From contig NZ_LT629850.1 in the NCBI RefSeq assembly GCF_900106845.1, forward strand, positions 1,924,434 through 1,963,818: a stretch of 39,385 nt of DNA, given 5' to 3'. The position numbers and the translations under genes are program-made. The first letter of the stretch is position 1; each line of letters begins with the position of its first letter. The notes under the pieces are model-generated. The model was not told where the DNA came from and did not search any database. It was given only the letters and a program-made list of their open reading frames with translations. This document shows positions 7,502-15,755 of the stretch, piece after piece. The stretch is from Romboutsia timonensis (GTDB taxonomy: Bacteria; Bacillota; Clostridia; Peptostreptococcales; Peptostreptococcaceae).

Positions 7502-7899
7502 AGTATCCCCCTATAATAATATAAATCTATATATTTATATTATTATAGGTACTTAGTAATCTCTAAAATAGATTTTTTTAATATTAACTAAAATAAATAT
7601 AGATAATTTTACTATATTAAATTTTATTTTTTTAATTTATTGTATCTATTAATATAAAGTATTTCTTTATCTTTATTTAAACATTTATACTTACACAAAT
7701 CTATCTAGTTATTGTATATAGATTAGTTCTTTCATTTAAGTAATATTTTTATTTAATTATCAAAAAATATAAATGACATCTAAAAATTCAAATAAATATT
7801 AATAATCCTACATATAATAAAAATACCATTAATTTTTATGAATTTTTAATTTATTGCATAAAATATATTTAATTAAATAAATAAAGAGGTTGGTATAAT
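7502..7899. other. Divergent intergenic region (398 bp)
   Basis: This stretch is extremely AT-rich, with no ORF. The only clear structure is the 17-bp inverted repeat at 7510-7549 next to the leftward gene. The rest probably holds promoters for both flanking genes, but none is convincing. Confidence 0.5.
7510..7549 (-). repeat. Perfect 17-bp inverted repeat abutting a ribosome binding site
   Basis: CCTATAATAATATAAAT (7510-7526) and its exact complement (7533-7549) surround a 6-base loop. On the leftward mRNA the 3' arm ends in ATAGG and merges with the GGGGGA ribosome binding site. Each arm also contains a TATAAT-like sequence. It could be an operator or an mRNA hairpin limiting translation. 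Confidence 0.75.
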
Positions 7900-8448
7900 A
7901 TGAGGTTAAAAAAAATAAATTATTTTGATACAGCTATCTGTATAATATATCTAGCTTCCATAGGATATTTTTTATTTAATAAAGATTATAAAAATGCAGC
8001 TCTACCTACAGTTGCATTTATCATCAATTTAATTCTTAGATGGGCTTATTCTAAAAACTTACTTATATTGGATAATAGTCTATATATAGTTGGAAGTTTA
8101 TTCATACTATTTTGCTTAGTTTTTGGATCTTCATTTAGACTTTACGATAGTATAAAACACTATGATGATTTTTTGCACTTTTGGTCTGGATTTATAACTG
8201 TTAAGATTGGCTTTAATATTATTAAAACCATTGAAATAAGTAATTTTAATAGTAAATTATTAGTAATAATTCTACTATTCTTTTTTGCAATGGGATTTGC
8301 ATCTATTTGTGAAATTGTCGAATATTCATTAGATACAATCTTCAAAATGAATACTCAACAAGGAGGACTTACCGACACTATGAATGATATGATAGATGCT
8401 TTATTTGGAAGCATTATCATGATTGTATATTATATAAAAAAAATATAA
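7900..8448 (+). CDS. Integral membrane protein, DUF2238/YjdF-like
   Basis: This 182-residue protein has about six hydrophobic helices. Polar motifs between helices, HYDDFLHFWSGF (near 87-98), CEIVEYSLD (near 137-145) and LTDTMNDMIDALFGS (near 157-171), follow the pattern of E. coli YjdF (DUF2238): a YDxxxHF motif, a Glu-rich helix and a DTxxDMxxDxxG motif. The function of that family is unknown. The conserved acidic and histidine residues facing the membrane could bind metal or protons (inference). ATG 7900 follows AAAGAGG. Confidence 0.62.
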   Translation: MRLKKINYFDTAICIIYLASIGYFLFNKDYKNAALPTVAFIINLILRWAYSKNLLILDNSLYIVGSLFILFCLVFGSSFRLYDSIKHYDDFLHFWSGFITVKIGFNIIKTIEISNFNSKLLVIILLFFFAMGFASICEIVEYSLDTIFKMNTQQGGLTDTMNDMIDALFGSIIMIVYYIKKI

Positions 8449-8458
8449 ATATATAATA

Positions 8459-8498
8459 ACCCTATATAGCTTATATATAACTATTATCTATATAGGGT
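8459..8498. terminator. Intrinsic terminator between convergent genes
   Basis: The arms ACCCTATATAG (8459-8469) and CTATATAGGGT (8488-8498) are followed by ATTTTA on the plus strand. The stem is 11 bp with an 18-base AT-rich loop. Confidence 0.65.
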
Positions 8499-8522
8499 AT
8501 TTTATACTTATAAATTTATATT

Positions 8523-8741
8523 TTAATCTCTTATCCCTATCATCGAGAAGATAACGTCTTCCTTATCTGCTAAAAATTCCTTAAATATAACACATCTACC
8601 CCCACATTCAAGACATGTATAATCTGGTTCACTATTTTCTGTTATTTGAACTGATACAGATTCACAATTTTTACATTTTAATCTGTATACACTCCCACCA
8701 TTTAACAATGAGCCTATTAAGCTCTCCTTATTTCCTATCAT
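8523..8741 (-). CDS. Small zinc-ribbon protein, 72 residues
   Basis: Two CxxC pairs, CKNC (near 23-26) and CLEC (near 43-46, followed by GGRC), lie 20 residues apart and form a probable zinc ribbon. The rest is unrecognised. There is no signal peptide, so it is probably cytoplasmic, perhaps an adaptor or nucleic-acid contact protein (inference). ATG 8739-8741 follows AAGGTGGGGA. It is convergent with the DUF2238-like gene. Confidence 0.75.
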   Translation of the reverse strand: MIGNKESLIGSLLNGGSVYRLKCKNCESVSVQITENSEPDYTCLECGGRCVIFKEFLADKEDVIFSMIGIRD

Positions 8742-8916
8742 TTTAGTTCCCCACCTTTTATTATTGTATATTTTACCTTGATAATTATATCAAAATTAGA
8801 AAATATAGGCAATTTTGGTATCGTTTTCATAGAGCAAGATATTTTCGACATAAAAATAATCTAGTAATATATCTACTTTTAATTAATATATATTTAAATT
8901 AATAGTTTTTATAATT

Positions 8917-8965
8917 ATAATAAAAATAAGAAGTTGAGAATATCTCAACTTCTTATTTTTATTAT
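8917..8965 (-). terminator. Intrinsic terminator of ldh
   Basis: A perfect 23-bp stem (8917-8939 with 8943-8965, core AAGAAGTTGAGA) with a 3-base loop overlaps the ldh stop codon. It is the longest hairpin in the window. Confidence 0.92.
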
Positions 8966-9906
8966 ATATCTAACTTATTTATATTTTCTTTCATTATCTC
9001 AATAGATTTATCTAATTTTTCTTTCTCTTCAATATCTAGCGGAAGATGAATAACTTCTCTTACACCATCTTCATTAACTATACTTGGTACGGCAATATAT
9101 ACATCATCATGACCATACTCTCCATTTAAATATGATGATACTGTAAGCACACTATTTTCATTTTCAAGTATTGCCTTAGTTATTCTTGTTAAAGCCATAC
9201 CTATACCATAATATGTTGATTTTTTACATTCTATTATTTTATAAGCTATATTTCTAACTTCATCTTCAATATTTTCTAAATCTTCAAATTTTATTTTACT
9301 ATCTTTTCTTGATGCTATTTGATATATTGGTTGAACTCCACATAATGCATAACTCCATGCTACAAATTGAGAATCACCATGCTCTCCCATAACATATGCA
9401 TTTATATCTTTTGGATTTACATCTAATCGTTCACCTAATGTATATCTAAGTCTTGCTGAGTCTAATGTAGTTCCTGAACCAATTACCTTTGATTTATCAT
9501 ATCCTGATAATTTCCAGCAAACATAAGTCATTATATCAACTGGATTTGAAGCAACTAATATTATACCATCAAATCCTGATTTTTTTATTTCACTCATAAT
9601 AGATTTCATTATCTTAGTGTTTTTATGAAGTAGATCTAGTCTAGTTTCACCTTCTAGCTGTATAGCTCCTGCTGTTATACATATTAGATATGCATCCTTA
9701 CAATCACTATAATCTCCAGCATATATATTCATTTTTCTAGGTGCAAAACTAAGACCATGATTTAAGTCTATTGCTTCTCCTTCTGCACGCTTTTTATCTA
9801 TATCTATTAAAACTAATTCTTCACATGTACCTTGATTTACCATAGAGTAAGCATAACTCATACCTACCATACCTGTTCCAACTATTACAACTTTATTCTT
9901 TTTCAT
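8962..9906 (-). CDS. ldh: L-lactate dehydrogenase
   Basis: This 314-residue enzyme converts pyruvate and NADH to L-lactate and NAD+ in the cytoplasm. The NAD-binding motif is VGTGMVGMSYA (9-19). The specificity loop ITAGAIQLEGETRLDL (77-92) has Gln at 83, the residue that marks lactate rather than malate dehydrogenases, and substrate Arg at 89. The catalytic pair is D149 (in LDSARLR) and H177 (in GEHGDSQ). Length is normal for the family. ATG 9906 follows AGGGAGGAC. A Rex-type redox operator (TTGTTAA..TTAACAA) was sought in the 356-bp upstream region and not found. Confidence 0.95.
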   Translation of the reverse strand: MKKNKVVIVGTGMVGMSYAYSMVNQGTCEELVLIDIDKKRAEGEAIDLNHGLSFAPRKMNIYAGDYSDCKDAYLICITAGAIQLEGETRLDLLHKNTKIMKSIMSEIKKSGFDGIILVASNPVDIMTYVCWKLSGYDKSKVIGSGTTLDSARLRYTLGERLDVNPKDINAYVMGEHGDSQFVAWSYALCGVQPIYQIASRKDSKIKFEDLENIEDEVRNIAYKIIECKKSTYYGIGMALTRITKAILENENSVLTVSSYLNGEYGHDDVYIAVPSIVNEDGVREVIHLPLDIEEKEKLDKSIEIMKENINKLDI

Positions 9907-10000
9907 TATTGTCCTCCCTATAAAGTGTATTTGAATTAATAATTGTATACATTGTACATTTTACCATATTTTATGAAATTTTTTTATACCTTGTGATATT

Positions 10001-10032
10001 TTTAATTAAATTTTATCTAAAATTTAATTAAA
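10001..10032. repeat. 14-bp perfect inverted repeat upstream of the helicase gene
   Basis: TTTAATTAAATTTT and its exact complement surround the 4-base loop ATCT. It has no GC base pairs, so it is weak as an RNA hairpin but conspicuous as DNA. Confidence 0.7.
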
Positions 10033-10049
10033 TAATGATATTTAGCCTT

Positions 10050-10116
10050 TATAGTATTTTGTACAAATTTAAGTTTAATTATTAATAATAATATTAACTA
10101 TGTACAAAATACTATA
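10050..10116. repeat. 16-bp perfect inverted repeat with 35-bp spacer
   Basis: TATAGTATTTTGTACA (10050-10065) and TGTACAAAATACTATA (10101-10116) are exact complements. The spacer is AT-rich and holds no clear hairpin of its own. Either arm could be a regulator half-site, or the pair could fold in the helicase leader RNA. Confidence 0.75.
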
Positions 10117-10262
10117 GTTAATACTAAGTATAACTTTTCTACATTAAAGATTATTTTTATAATAACTTACTATTATAAAATATTATTTTATCTTTTATTT
10201 AGTGTAATTTTTGATGTAATATGTGTATAATTAGATATATATAAATAATTAAGGAGAAATAT

Positions 10263-11501
10263 ATGACTACATTTAAAGAATTAAACTTAAATAATAATTT
10301 AATTGATGGCTTAAAAAAACAAAATATAACAGAGCCTACTAAGGTTCAAAGCCTTACTATAAACAAAATACTTGATAATAAAGATTTAATAGTAAATGCA
10401 CAAACTGGAAGTGGTAAAACTCTATCATATTTACTTCCAATGTTTGAAAAAATAGATTCTACAAAAAGAGAAACTCAAGTTTTAATACTTGCTCCAACTC
10501 ATGAATTAGTTATGCAAATAACAGAGCAAGCAAAACTTTTATCATCTAATTCTAAATTGGACATTACTGCATTTTCCTTAATAGGAGAAGTAAATATTCA
10601 AAAGCAAATAAAAAATATAAAAGCTATAAAGCCTCATATAGTAATTGGTACTTCTGGTAGAGTTTTAGATTTAATAAAGCAAAAAAAATTAAAAGCACAC
10701 ACTATAAAAACTATAATACTTGATGAAGTTGATAGCTTACTTAGCGGAAATAATGTATCAGTTGTAAAGGACATAATTAAAACTACATTAAGAGATAGAC
10801 AGCTTCTAGGATTTTCAGCTAGTTTAAATGAAACCGCTTTAGATATATTAAACAATGTAATGAAAGAGCCTGAAGTTATAAAAATAGATGAAGAGCCTAT
10901 AAATCCAAATATAAATCATATGTATTTACATGGAGATAGACGTAATAAGTTTACATTACTTAGAAAAGCTATAGCCGCTACTAATCCAAAACGTGCAATA
11001 GTTTTTGTTAATGACGAAGATAGTATAGAGGTTATAACTGCAAAATTAAACTATCATAGCTACAAAGCTGTTGGTATATATGGTAGAATGACTAAAGAAG
11101 ATAGAAAAAATGCTTTAAATAGCTTTAAAATAGGAAAATCTAAAATATTAGTTTCTTCAGATTTATCTGCTCGTGGTCTTGATATAGTTGATGTTACTCA
11201 TGTATTTAACTTAGATTTCCCACCAGGAAAAAATGAATATGTTCACAGATGTGGTAGAACTGCTAGAGGAAATAGAAAAGGTGATGCTATATCAATCGTT
11301 ACTAATCAAAATCTATCTACTATAAGAGATTACAAGAGAAACTTTAATATAGATATAAAGAAAAAAGATTTAAGAGAAGGTAAACTTGTTGATGCTGCAT
11401 TTAAACAAACTAGAAAACCTAAAGATTCTAAAGAAAGTAAATCTGTTAAGAAAGATATAAAAAATAAATCTAATAAAACTAAAAAATCAAACAAGAAGTA
11501 A
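10263..11501 (+). CDS. DEAD-box family ATP-dependent RNA helicase with DEVD box
   Basis: This 412-residue protein has both RecA-like domains in order: Q motif (PTKVQ, Q29), motif I AQTGSGKT (46-53), Ia APTHEL (77-82), TSGR (130-133), motif II DEVD (154-157), motif III SAS (185-187), SSDLSARGLD (motif V) and HRCGRTARG (motif VI). The variant residues (His for Arg in PTREL, DEVD, SAS for SAT) make it a divergent family member. ATP-binding and hydrolysis residues are kept, so it should be active. The Lys/Ser-rich tail after about residue 375 (RKPKDSKESKSVKK) is a typical RNA-binding extension. ATG 10263 follows AAGGAG. Relatives act in ribosome assembly, mRNA decay and cold adaptation. Confidence 0.92.
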   Translation: MTTFKELNLNNNLIDGLKKQNITEPTKVQSLTINKILDNKDLIVNAQTGSGKTLSYLLPMFEKIDSTKRETQVLILAPTHELVMQITEQAKLLSSNSKLDITAFSLIGEVNIQKQIKNIKAIKPHIVIGTSGRVLDLIKQKKLKAHTIKTIILDEVDSLLSGNNVSVVKDIIKTTLRDRQLLGFSASLNETALDILNNVMKEPEVIKIDEEPINPNINHMYLHGDRRNKFTLLRKAIAATNPKRAIVFVNDEDSIEVITAKLNYHSYKAVGIYGRMTKEDRKNALNSFKIGKSKILVSSDLSARGLDIVDVTHVFNLDFPPGKNEYVHRCGRTARGNRKGDAISIVTNQNLSTIRDYKRNFNIDIKKKDLREGKLVDAAFKQTRKPKDSKESKSVKKDIKNKSNKTKKSNKK

Positions 11502-11531
11502 TGTTAAAAATCTAATGATACATTAATATAT

Positions 11532-11570
11532 AGAAAGGAACTCTGAATTATTATCAAGAGTTCCTTTTCT
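11532..11570. terminator. Bidirectional intrinsic terminator
   Basis: AGAAAGGAACTCT (11532-11544) pairs with AGAGTTCCTTTTCT (11557-11570) through an 8-bp GC-containing core. It lies between the convergent helicase and secreted-protein genes. Confidence 0.8.
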
Positions 11571-11572
11571 TA

Positions 11573-11944
11573 TTATTCTCCTTTACTATTTGTTATAGCT
11601 TGTTTAAGTTTTTCACCTTTTTCTTTAGTTATTACATTATCTTTAACCATTTGTTCAACTTGTTCAATAGATTTTTCTTTTTCTTTCTTAATCATCTGTT
11701 CTTTACAATACTCTTTTATACTTTTTATATCATCTTGAGTAAGAACACCTTCTACTTCTAATTTTTCTACACTTTCCTCAAATATGCTCCTTCTATGCAT
11801 CATCTTACCATTTGGATGTTGTTGCTCATATGAATTTTTTGGTTCTGTGCTTAACTCTTGTGCATTGGATAAATTAAAATTAGAGCTTATTAATGTTAAT
11901 CCTAATATTGATGCTAATATTATGTTTTTCTTATTTAGTTTCAT
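11573..11944 (-). CDS. Small secreted helical protein, DUF2680-like
   Basis: This 123-residue protein has a signal peptide: lysines, then IILASILGLTLISSNFNLSNA with cleavage likely after residue 28. The mature part is charged and helical, with two related segments, VEGVLTQDDIKSIKEY and KDNVITKEKGEKLKQA, of the kind seen in clostridial DUF2680-type proteins. Its function is unknown; it is probably exported to the cell surface. ATG 11944 follows AAGGAGG. An exact 11-bp tandem repeat (11986-12007) sits about 45 bp upstream, as expected for an OmpR-family activator site. Such a site could suit an envelope-stress gene (inference). Confidence 0.72.
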   Translation of the reverse strand: MKLNKKNIILASILGLTLISSNFNLSNAQELSTEPKNSYEQQHPNGKMMHRRSIFEESVEKLEVEGVLTQDDIKSIKEYCKEQMIKKEKEKSIEQVEQMVKDNVITKEKGEKLKQAITNSKGE

Positions 11945-11985
11945 ATTGTCCTCCTTAAATTATTTTGTTTATATTAGTATTAGCT

Positions 11986-12007
11986 TTAACCTTAACTTAA
12001 CCTTAAC
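11986..12007 (-). promoter_or_regulatory. Tandem 11-bp direct repeat, OmpR/PhoB-type box
   Basis: TTAACCTTAAC occurs twice with no gap (11986-11996 and 11997-12007). On the minus strand this reads GTTAAGGTTAA twice. Head-to-tail half-sites with 11-bp (one helical turn) periodicity are typical for dimers of winged-helix response regulators. It lies just upstream of the likely promoter of the secreted-protein gene. Which regulator binds is unknown. Confidence 0.6.
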
Positions 12008-12077
12008 TTTTATAATTTTTTTATAAATACAAAATACGCTTAGATTAAGCGATGTATTAGCAAATAATTTCAGATAA

Positions 12078-12128
12078 ATCCATTGCTTAAAATATAATTT
12101 TTTACACTTATAAAACTATTGATATATC
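12078..12128. repeat. Intergenic element A, related to element B at 38559-38630
   Basis: ATCCATTGCTT (12078-12088) runs directly into AAAATATAATTTTTTAC (12089-12105), then TATTGATAT (12118-12126). The same blocks, in the same order, occur at 38559-38630 with 26 extra bases between the first two. No coding potential was seen. Confidence 0.5.
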
Positions 12129-12183
12129 TATTATACAGAGTCTTTCCATATGTATTTTTATAATATAATTGCCTTGTATATAA

Positions 12184-12217
12184 AAAACCTATGGGGTAAA
12201 TTTTCCCCATAGGTTTT
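12184..12217 (-). terminator. Intrinsic terminator of the gal operon
   Basis: AAAACCTATGGGG (12184-12196) pairs with CCCCATAGGTTTT (12205-12217), followed on the minus strand by a T-run. The hairpin overlaps the galR stop codon and ends the galKETR transcript. Confidence 0.92.
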
Positions 12218-13220
12218 AAGTATCTCTTTTAATTAAATGATTATTCAGTACTATACTCTTGCTATATTTATTATTATTTTCTATTTTTTCATTTAATAAT
12301 ATAGCTGAGTTTTTACCTAGTAAAAACATATTTTGATCTATTGTTGTTAATTTTGGCTCTATCATTTCACTAAGTTCAATATTATCATATCCAACTATAG
12401 ACAGATCTTTTGGAATATTTATATTAAGCTTTTTACATGCATTCATAATACCTATAGCCATAAGATCATTACAAGCAAATACTCCCGTTACATCTTTATT
12501 TAAACTTAATAACTTTAAACCCTTTTCCATAGTTTTATTAACTGTTTGTATACTATTTCCATGACCTATATTTACTATAAACTCTTCTTTGAAATTGTTT
12601 ATATCTTTCATCATTTCTTTATATACTTTTTCTTTTATATCATAAGAATAACTGTTATCTCCACGAATAAATGCAATATTTTTATGACTTTTAGATAGAA
12701 GGTAATCAATAGCAAGCCTTGATCCATTTTCCTGATCATTATATACTGATGATATATGTGAACTTTCTGAATATCTATTTACAAATACCATTGGTATGAA
12801 TCTTGCTATTTTATCAAAATATTTCGATTCTACATTATCTATACCTGGGTCAACAACTATTATACCCGCTACATTTCTTGATATAAGCTCATTTATTCTT
12901 GATATTTCTTTATCTTTATCATGTTCAGTTATACATAAAAATATTGAGTAGTCTGATTTTTCAAAATAACTCTCTATTCCATTTATAACATTAGTAAAGA
13001 ACATATTACTAATACTAGGAACTACTACACCTATAGTACTAGATTGCTTTTTTATTAAATCTCTAGCTTGTGTGTTAGGTTGATATTGTAGTTCTTCAAT
13101 TACTTTTAATACTTTTTCTTTTGTTTCTTCTTTTACAGGATAATTTCCATTTATAACCCTTGACACTGTGGCTACAGAAACATTACAAGCTTTTGCTACA
13201 TCTACTATAGTTGTTTTCAT
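12216..13220 (-). CDS. galR: LacI-family transcriptional repressor of galactose genes
   Basis: This 334-residue protein has an N-terminal LacI helix-turn-helix (TIVDVAKACNVSVATVSRVI, 4-23) with the hinge helix near 46-56, followed by a periplasmic-binding-protein-like sugar domain (SSTIGVVVPSISNMFF; later GYDNIELSEMIEPKLTTID, typical of the family's C-terminal subdomain). It is the last gene of galK-galE-galT-galR, 13 bp after galT, so it probably represses the operon and itself through the two palindromes at 17009-17026 and 17041-17058. The inducer is likely galactose or a derivative (inference from context). ATG 13220 is preceded by AAGGAAA. Confidence 0.87.
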   Translation of the reverse strand: MKTTIVDVAKACNVSVATVSRVINGNYPVKEETKEKVLKVIEELQYQPNTQARDLIKKQSSTIGVVVPSISNMFFTNVINGIESYFEKSDYSIFLCITEHDKDKEISRINELISRNVAGIIVVDPGIDNVESKYFDKIARFIPMVFVNRYSESSHISSVYNDQENGSRLAIDYLLSKSHKNIAFIRGDNSYSYDIKEKVYKEMMKDINNFKEEFIVNIGHGNSIQTVNKTMEKGLKLLSLNKDVTGVFACNDLMAIGIMNACKKLNINIPKDLSIVGYDNIELSEMIEPKLTTIDQNMFLLGKNSAILLNEKIENNNKYSKSIVLNNHLIKRDT

Positions 13221-13233
13221 AATTAAAATTTCC

Positions 13234-14730
13234 TTATAATGAGTTTATAAATTTATTAAATGCTTTTATACCTTCTTCATCACGCTTAAATACTCCAGCA
13301 TGCTCAAGTACTATAGAGAATTTTTTACCAACTTCATCTCTAAGTATTTTATCAACGTTTTCTTTATTTATATTGTCATAATTTTCTACTATATGTTTAT
13401 ACCAATCGCTATGATGATTTAACTCTTTGTTTTCATCTATATCTTTAACTCCTGCAGCTAAAAGTTCACTTAAAGTATTTAATTCTTCCTTAAGTCTAGC
13501 AGGAAGTACAGCAAGTCCCATAACTTCTATTAAACCTATATTTTCTTTCTTTATATGATGAACTTCACTATGTGGATGGAATATTCCCATAGGATGAGCT
13601 TCATTTGTGCGATTATTTCTAAGTACTAAATCAAGTTCATATTTACCATTTTTCATTCTTGCTATAGGAGTTATAGTATTATGTGGCTCCCCATCTGTTT
13701 CATGTAGTATTTCAACACTTTCATCAGAGTAATTTTTCCATTTATCTAATATATGCTCTGCTAAATCTATGATTTCTTCTTTATTTTCTCCATTAAGTCT
13801 TATAACAGACATTGGCCATTTAACACGATAAACTTTAGTATTTTCATATCCTTTAACTTCAAAAGTTTCTTCAATTGGTGCAACTTCCATTGCAAATGTG
13901 TAGTGTCCACCTTGGTAATGATCATGAGAAAGTATTGATCCTCCAACTATTGGTAAATCTGCATTAGAACCTGCAAAGTAGTGTGGTAATTTTTCTACAA
14001 ATCCTAATAAGTTTTCAAATGTCTTTCTATATATTTTCATAGGAGTATGTTTTGCATTAAGTATTATACAGTGTTCATTGTAATATACATATGGAGAGTA
14101 TTGTAAAAACCAATTTTCTCCTGCAAATTCCATAGGTATTATTCTATGATTTTGTCTAGCTGGATGATTTATATTTCCTCTAAATCCTTCATTCTGTTTA
14201 CATAATAAACATTTAGGATATGAAGTAGATTTCATAAGTTTTGCTTTTGCTATATCTCTTGGATCTTTTTCAGGCTTAGATAAGTTTATAGTTATATCTA
14301 AATCACCATATTCTGTTGGAGTTTTCCAAACTATATTTTTATCAGTTCTATCTTTTCTTATATAATTTGAAGCTATACTCATTTTATAGTAGTAATCCGT
14401 TGCTTCTTCTTTATTGTTTTTATACTTTTCATTAAAAGTTTTTATTACTTCTGATGGTCTAGGCATTAAAGCATTCATTATTTTTGTATCAAATAAATCT
14501 CTTTCAGTTGTTGTATCTTCTATCATACCTTTTTCAACTGCATAGTCTAACATATTTTCAAGTATTGGTGTTGCTGTTTGAAGTTTTTCATCAACTTCAA
14601 CTTCTTCAAATTCATCTAAGTTTAATACTTCTAGTAATAAGTTAGATGCATAAACTGCATCTAACTCATCTATTAAATTATTTTGAACTGCAAAATTTAT
14701 TAATCTATTAACTTCGTAATTTATATTCAT
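13234..14730 (-). CDS. galT: UDP-glucose--hexose-1-phosphate uridylyltransferase (class II GalT)
   Basis: This 498-residue protein is the long Firmicute form of GalT, unrelated in length to the 350-residue E. coli type. It transfers UMP from UDP-glucose to galactose-1-phosphate in the Leloir pathway. The histidine motif GSILSHDHYQGGHYTF (near 263-278) carries the likely uridylylated histidine. Other family segments are CLLCKQNEGFRGNINHPARQ (split at 174-193) and HPHSEVHHIKKENIGLIEVM (384-403 region). It lies 9 bp after galE and 13 bp before galR. ATG 14728-14730 follows AGGGGGA. Confidence 0.94.
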   Translation of the reverse strand: MNINYEVNRLINFAVQNNLIDELDAVYASNLLLEVLNLDEFEEVEVDEKLQTATPILENMLDYAVEKGMIEDTTTERDLFDTKIMNALMPRPSEVIKTFNEKYKNNKEEATDYYYKMSIASNYIRKDRTDKNIVWKTPTEYGDLDITINLSKPEKDPRDIAKAKLMKSTSYPKCLLCKQNEGFRGNINHPARQNHRIIPMEFAGENWFLQYSPYVYYNEHCIILNAKHTPMKIYRKTFENLLGFVEKLPHYFAGSNADLPIVGGSILSHDHYQGGHYTFAMEVAPIEETFEVKGYENTKVYRVKWPMSVIRLNGENKEEIIDLAEHILDKWKNYSDESVEILHETDGEPHNTITPIARMKNGKYELDLVLRNNRTNEAHPMGIFHPHSEVHHIKKENIGLIEVMGLAVLPARLKEELNTLSELLAAGVKDIDENKELNHHSDWYKHIVENYDNINKENVDKILRDEVGKKFSIVLEHAGVFKRDEEGIKAFNKFINSL

Positions 14731-14739
14731 AATATCCCC

Positions 14740-15729
14740 CTAGTTGTTAAATCCATTTGGATGGTTTTTGTGCCAATTCCAAGCATCCCCTATCATTTTC
14801 TTAACATCATCAAATTCTGGAGTCCATCCAAGTATTTCTTTTGCCTTTTTGCTTGATGCAACAAGTTTTGCTGGATCTCCTAAACGTCTTTCTCCTATAA
14901 CAACCTTTATTTCTTCACCTGTAGCTTCTTTAGCAGCTTCTATCATTTCTTTTACAGTGAATCCATTTCCACTACCTAAATTAAATATGTTACTTTCATT
15001 TCCTTCTCTTAAATAGTTAAGTGCTTTTATATGAGCATTAGCTAGGTCTATAACATGTATATAGTCTCTTATACAAGTACCATCATGAGTATCATAATCA
15101 TCCCCAAATACAGTTATGTACTCTCTTTTCTTAAGTGGAACTTGAAGTATAAGCGGTATAAGATGAGTTTCTGGAGTATGGTCCTCTCCTATAGCTCCAT
15201 CTTCTAATGCTCCAGCAACATTAAAGTATCTAAGAGATACATACTTCATGCCATGAGCAAAATCAGTCCATTTCATCATTTTTTCCATAGCTAACTTAGT
15301 TTCACCGTAAGTGTTAGTTGGATTAGTTACATCTGTTTCAAGTATTGGTATTTGCTTTGGCTCACCATATACTGCTGCTGTTGATGAAAATACTATTTTT
15401 TTAACATCAAATTCAACCATAACTTCAAGTAGTACCTGTGTTCCATATACGTTATTATCAAAGTAACTTAAAGGATCAGTCATACTCACCCCAACTAAAG
15501 AGTTTGCAGCAAAATGTATAACTGCTTCTATATCATTTTCTTTAAATACACTTCTTAAAAAATCTTTATCTCTTATATCACCCTTACAAAACTTTGCATC
15601 TTTATGAACTGCATCCATATGACCTGTTTGTAAATTATCTACTATTATAACATCTTCACCATTTTTTATAAGTTGGTGTACTGTATGACTTCCTATATAT
15701 CCTGCTCCACCACAAACTAATACTGACAT
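14740..15729 (-). CDS. galE: UDP-glucose 4-epimerase
   Basis: This 329-residue short-chain dehydrogenase-type epimerase interconverts UDP-galactose and UDP-glucose with bound NAD+. GGAGYIGSH (7-15) binds NAD, FSSTAAVYG (114-122) supplies the catalytic Ser/Thr, and Y141xxxK145 (YGETK) is the catalytic pair. The C-terminus contains the family segment LGWTPEFDD. It lies 26 bp after galK, and ATG 15729 follows AGGAGG. Length and motifs are standard. Confidence 0.95.
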   Translation of the reverse strand: MSVLVCGGAGYIGSHTVHQLIKNGEDVIIVDNLQTGHMDAVHKDAKFCKGDIRDKDFLRSVFKENDIEAVIHFAANSLVGVSMTDPLSYFDNNVYGTQVLLEVMVEFDVKKIVFSSTAAVYGEPKQIPILETDVTNPTNTYGETKLAMEKMMKWTDFAHGMKYVSLRYFNVAGALEDGAIGEDHTPETHLIPLILQVPLKKREYITVFGDDYDTHDGTCIRDYIHVIDLANAHIKALNYLREGNESNIFNLGSGNGFTVKEMIEAAKEATGEEIKVVIGERRLGDPAKLVASSKKAKEILGWTPEFDDVKKMIGDAWNWHKNHPNGFNN

Positions 15730-15755
15730 TTATATCTCCTCCTAATAAGTTATAT

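Larger units (their letters stand above)
9907..10262. other. Divergent ldh/helicase intergenic region with two inverted repeats
   Basis: This 356-bp AT-rich region has no ORF. It contains a 14-bp perfect inverted repeat (10001-10014 with 10019-10032) and a 16-bp perfect inverted repeat (10050-10065 with 10101-10116). Both probably lie in the helicase leader or promoter. Confidence 0.6.

Noticed and set aside
9907-10000. Rex-type redox operator upstream of ldh
   Set aside because: No TTGTTAA-N4-TTAACAA-like palindrome was found. TTGTATACATTGTACA-like sequence is present but does not fit the consensus.
10634-10855. Antisense ORFs inside helicase, CopA, transposase, galE and other genes
   Set aside because: They lie entirely in shadow frames of well-supported genes, lack ribosome binding sites, and encode no recognisable motif.
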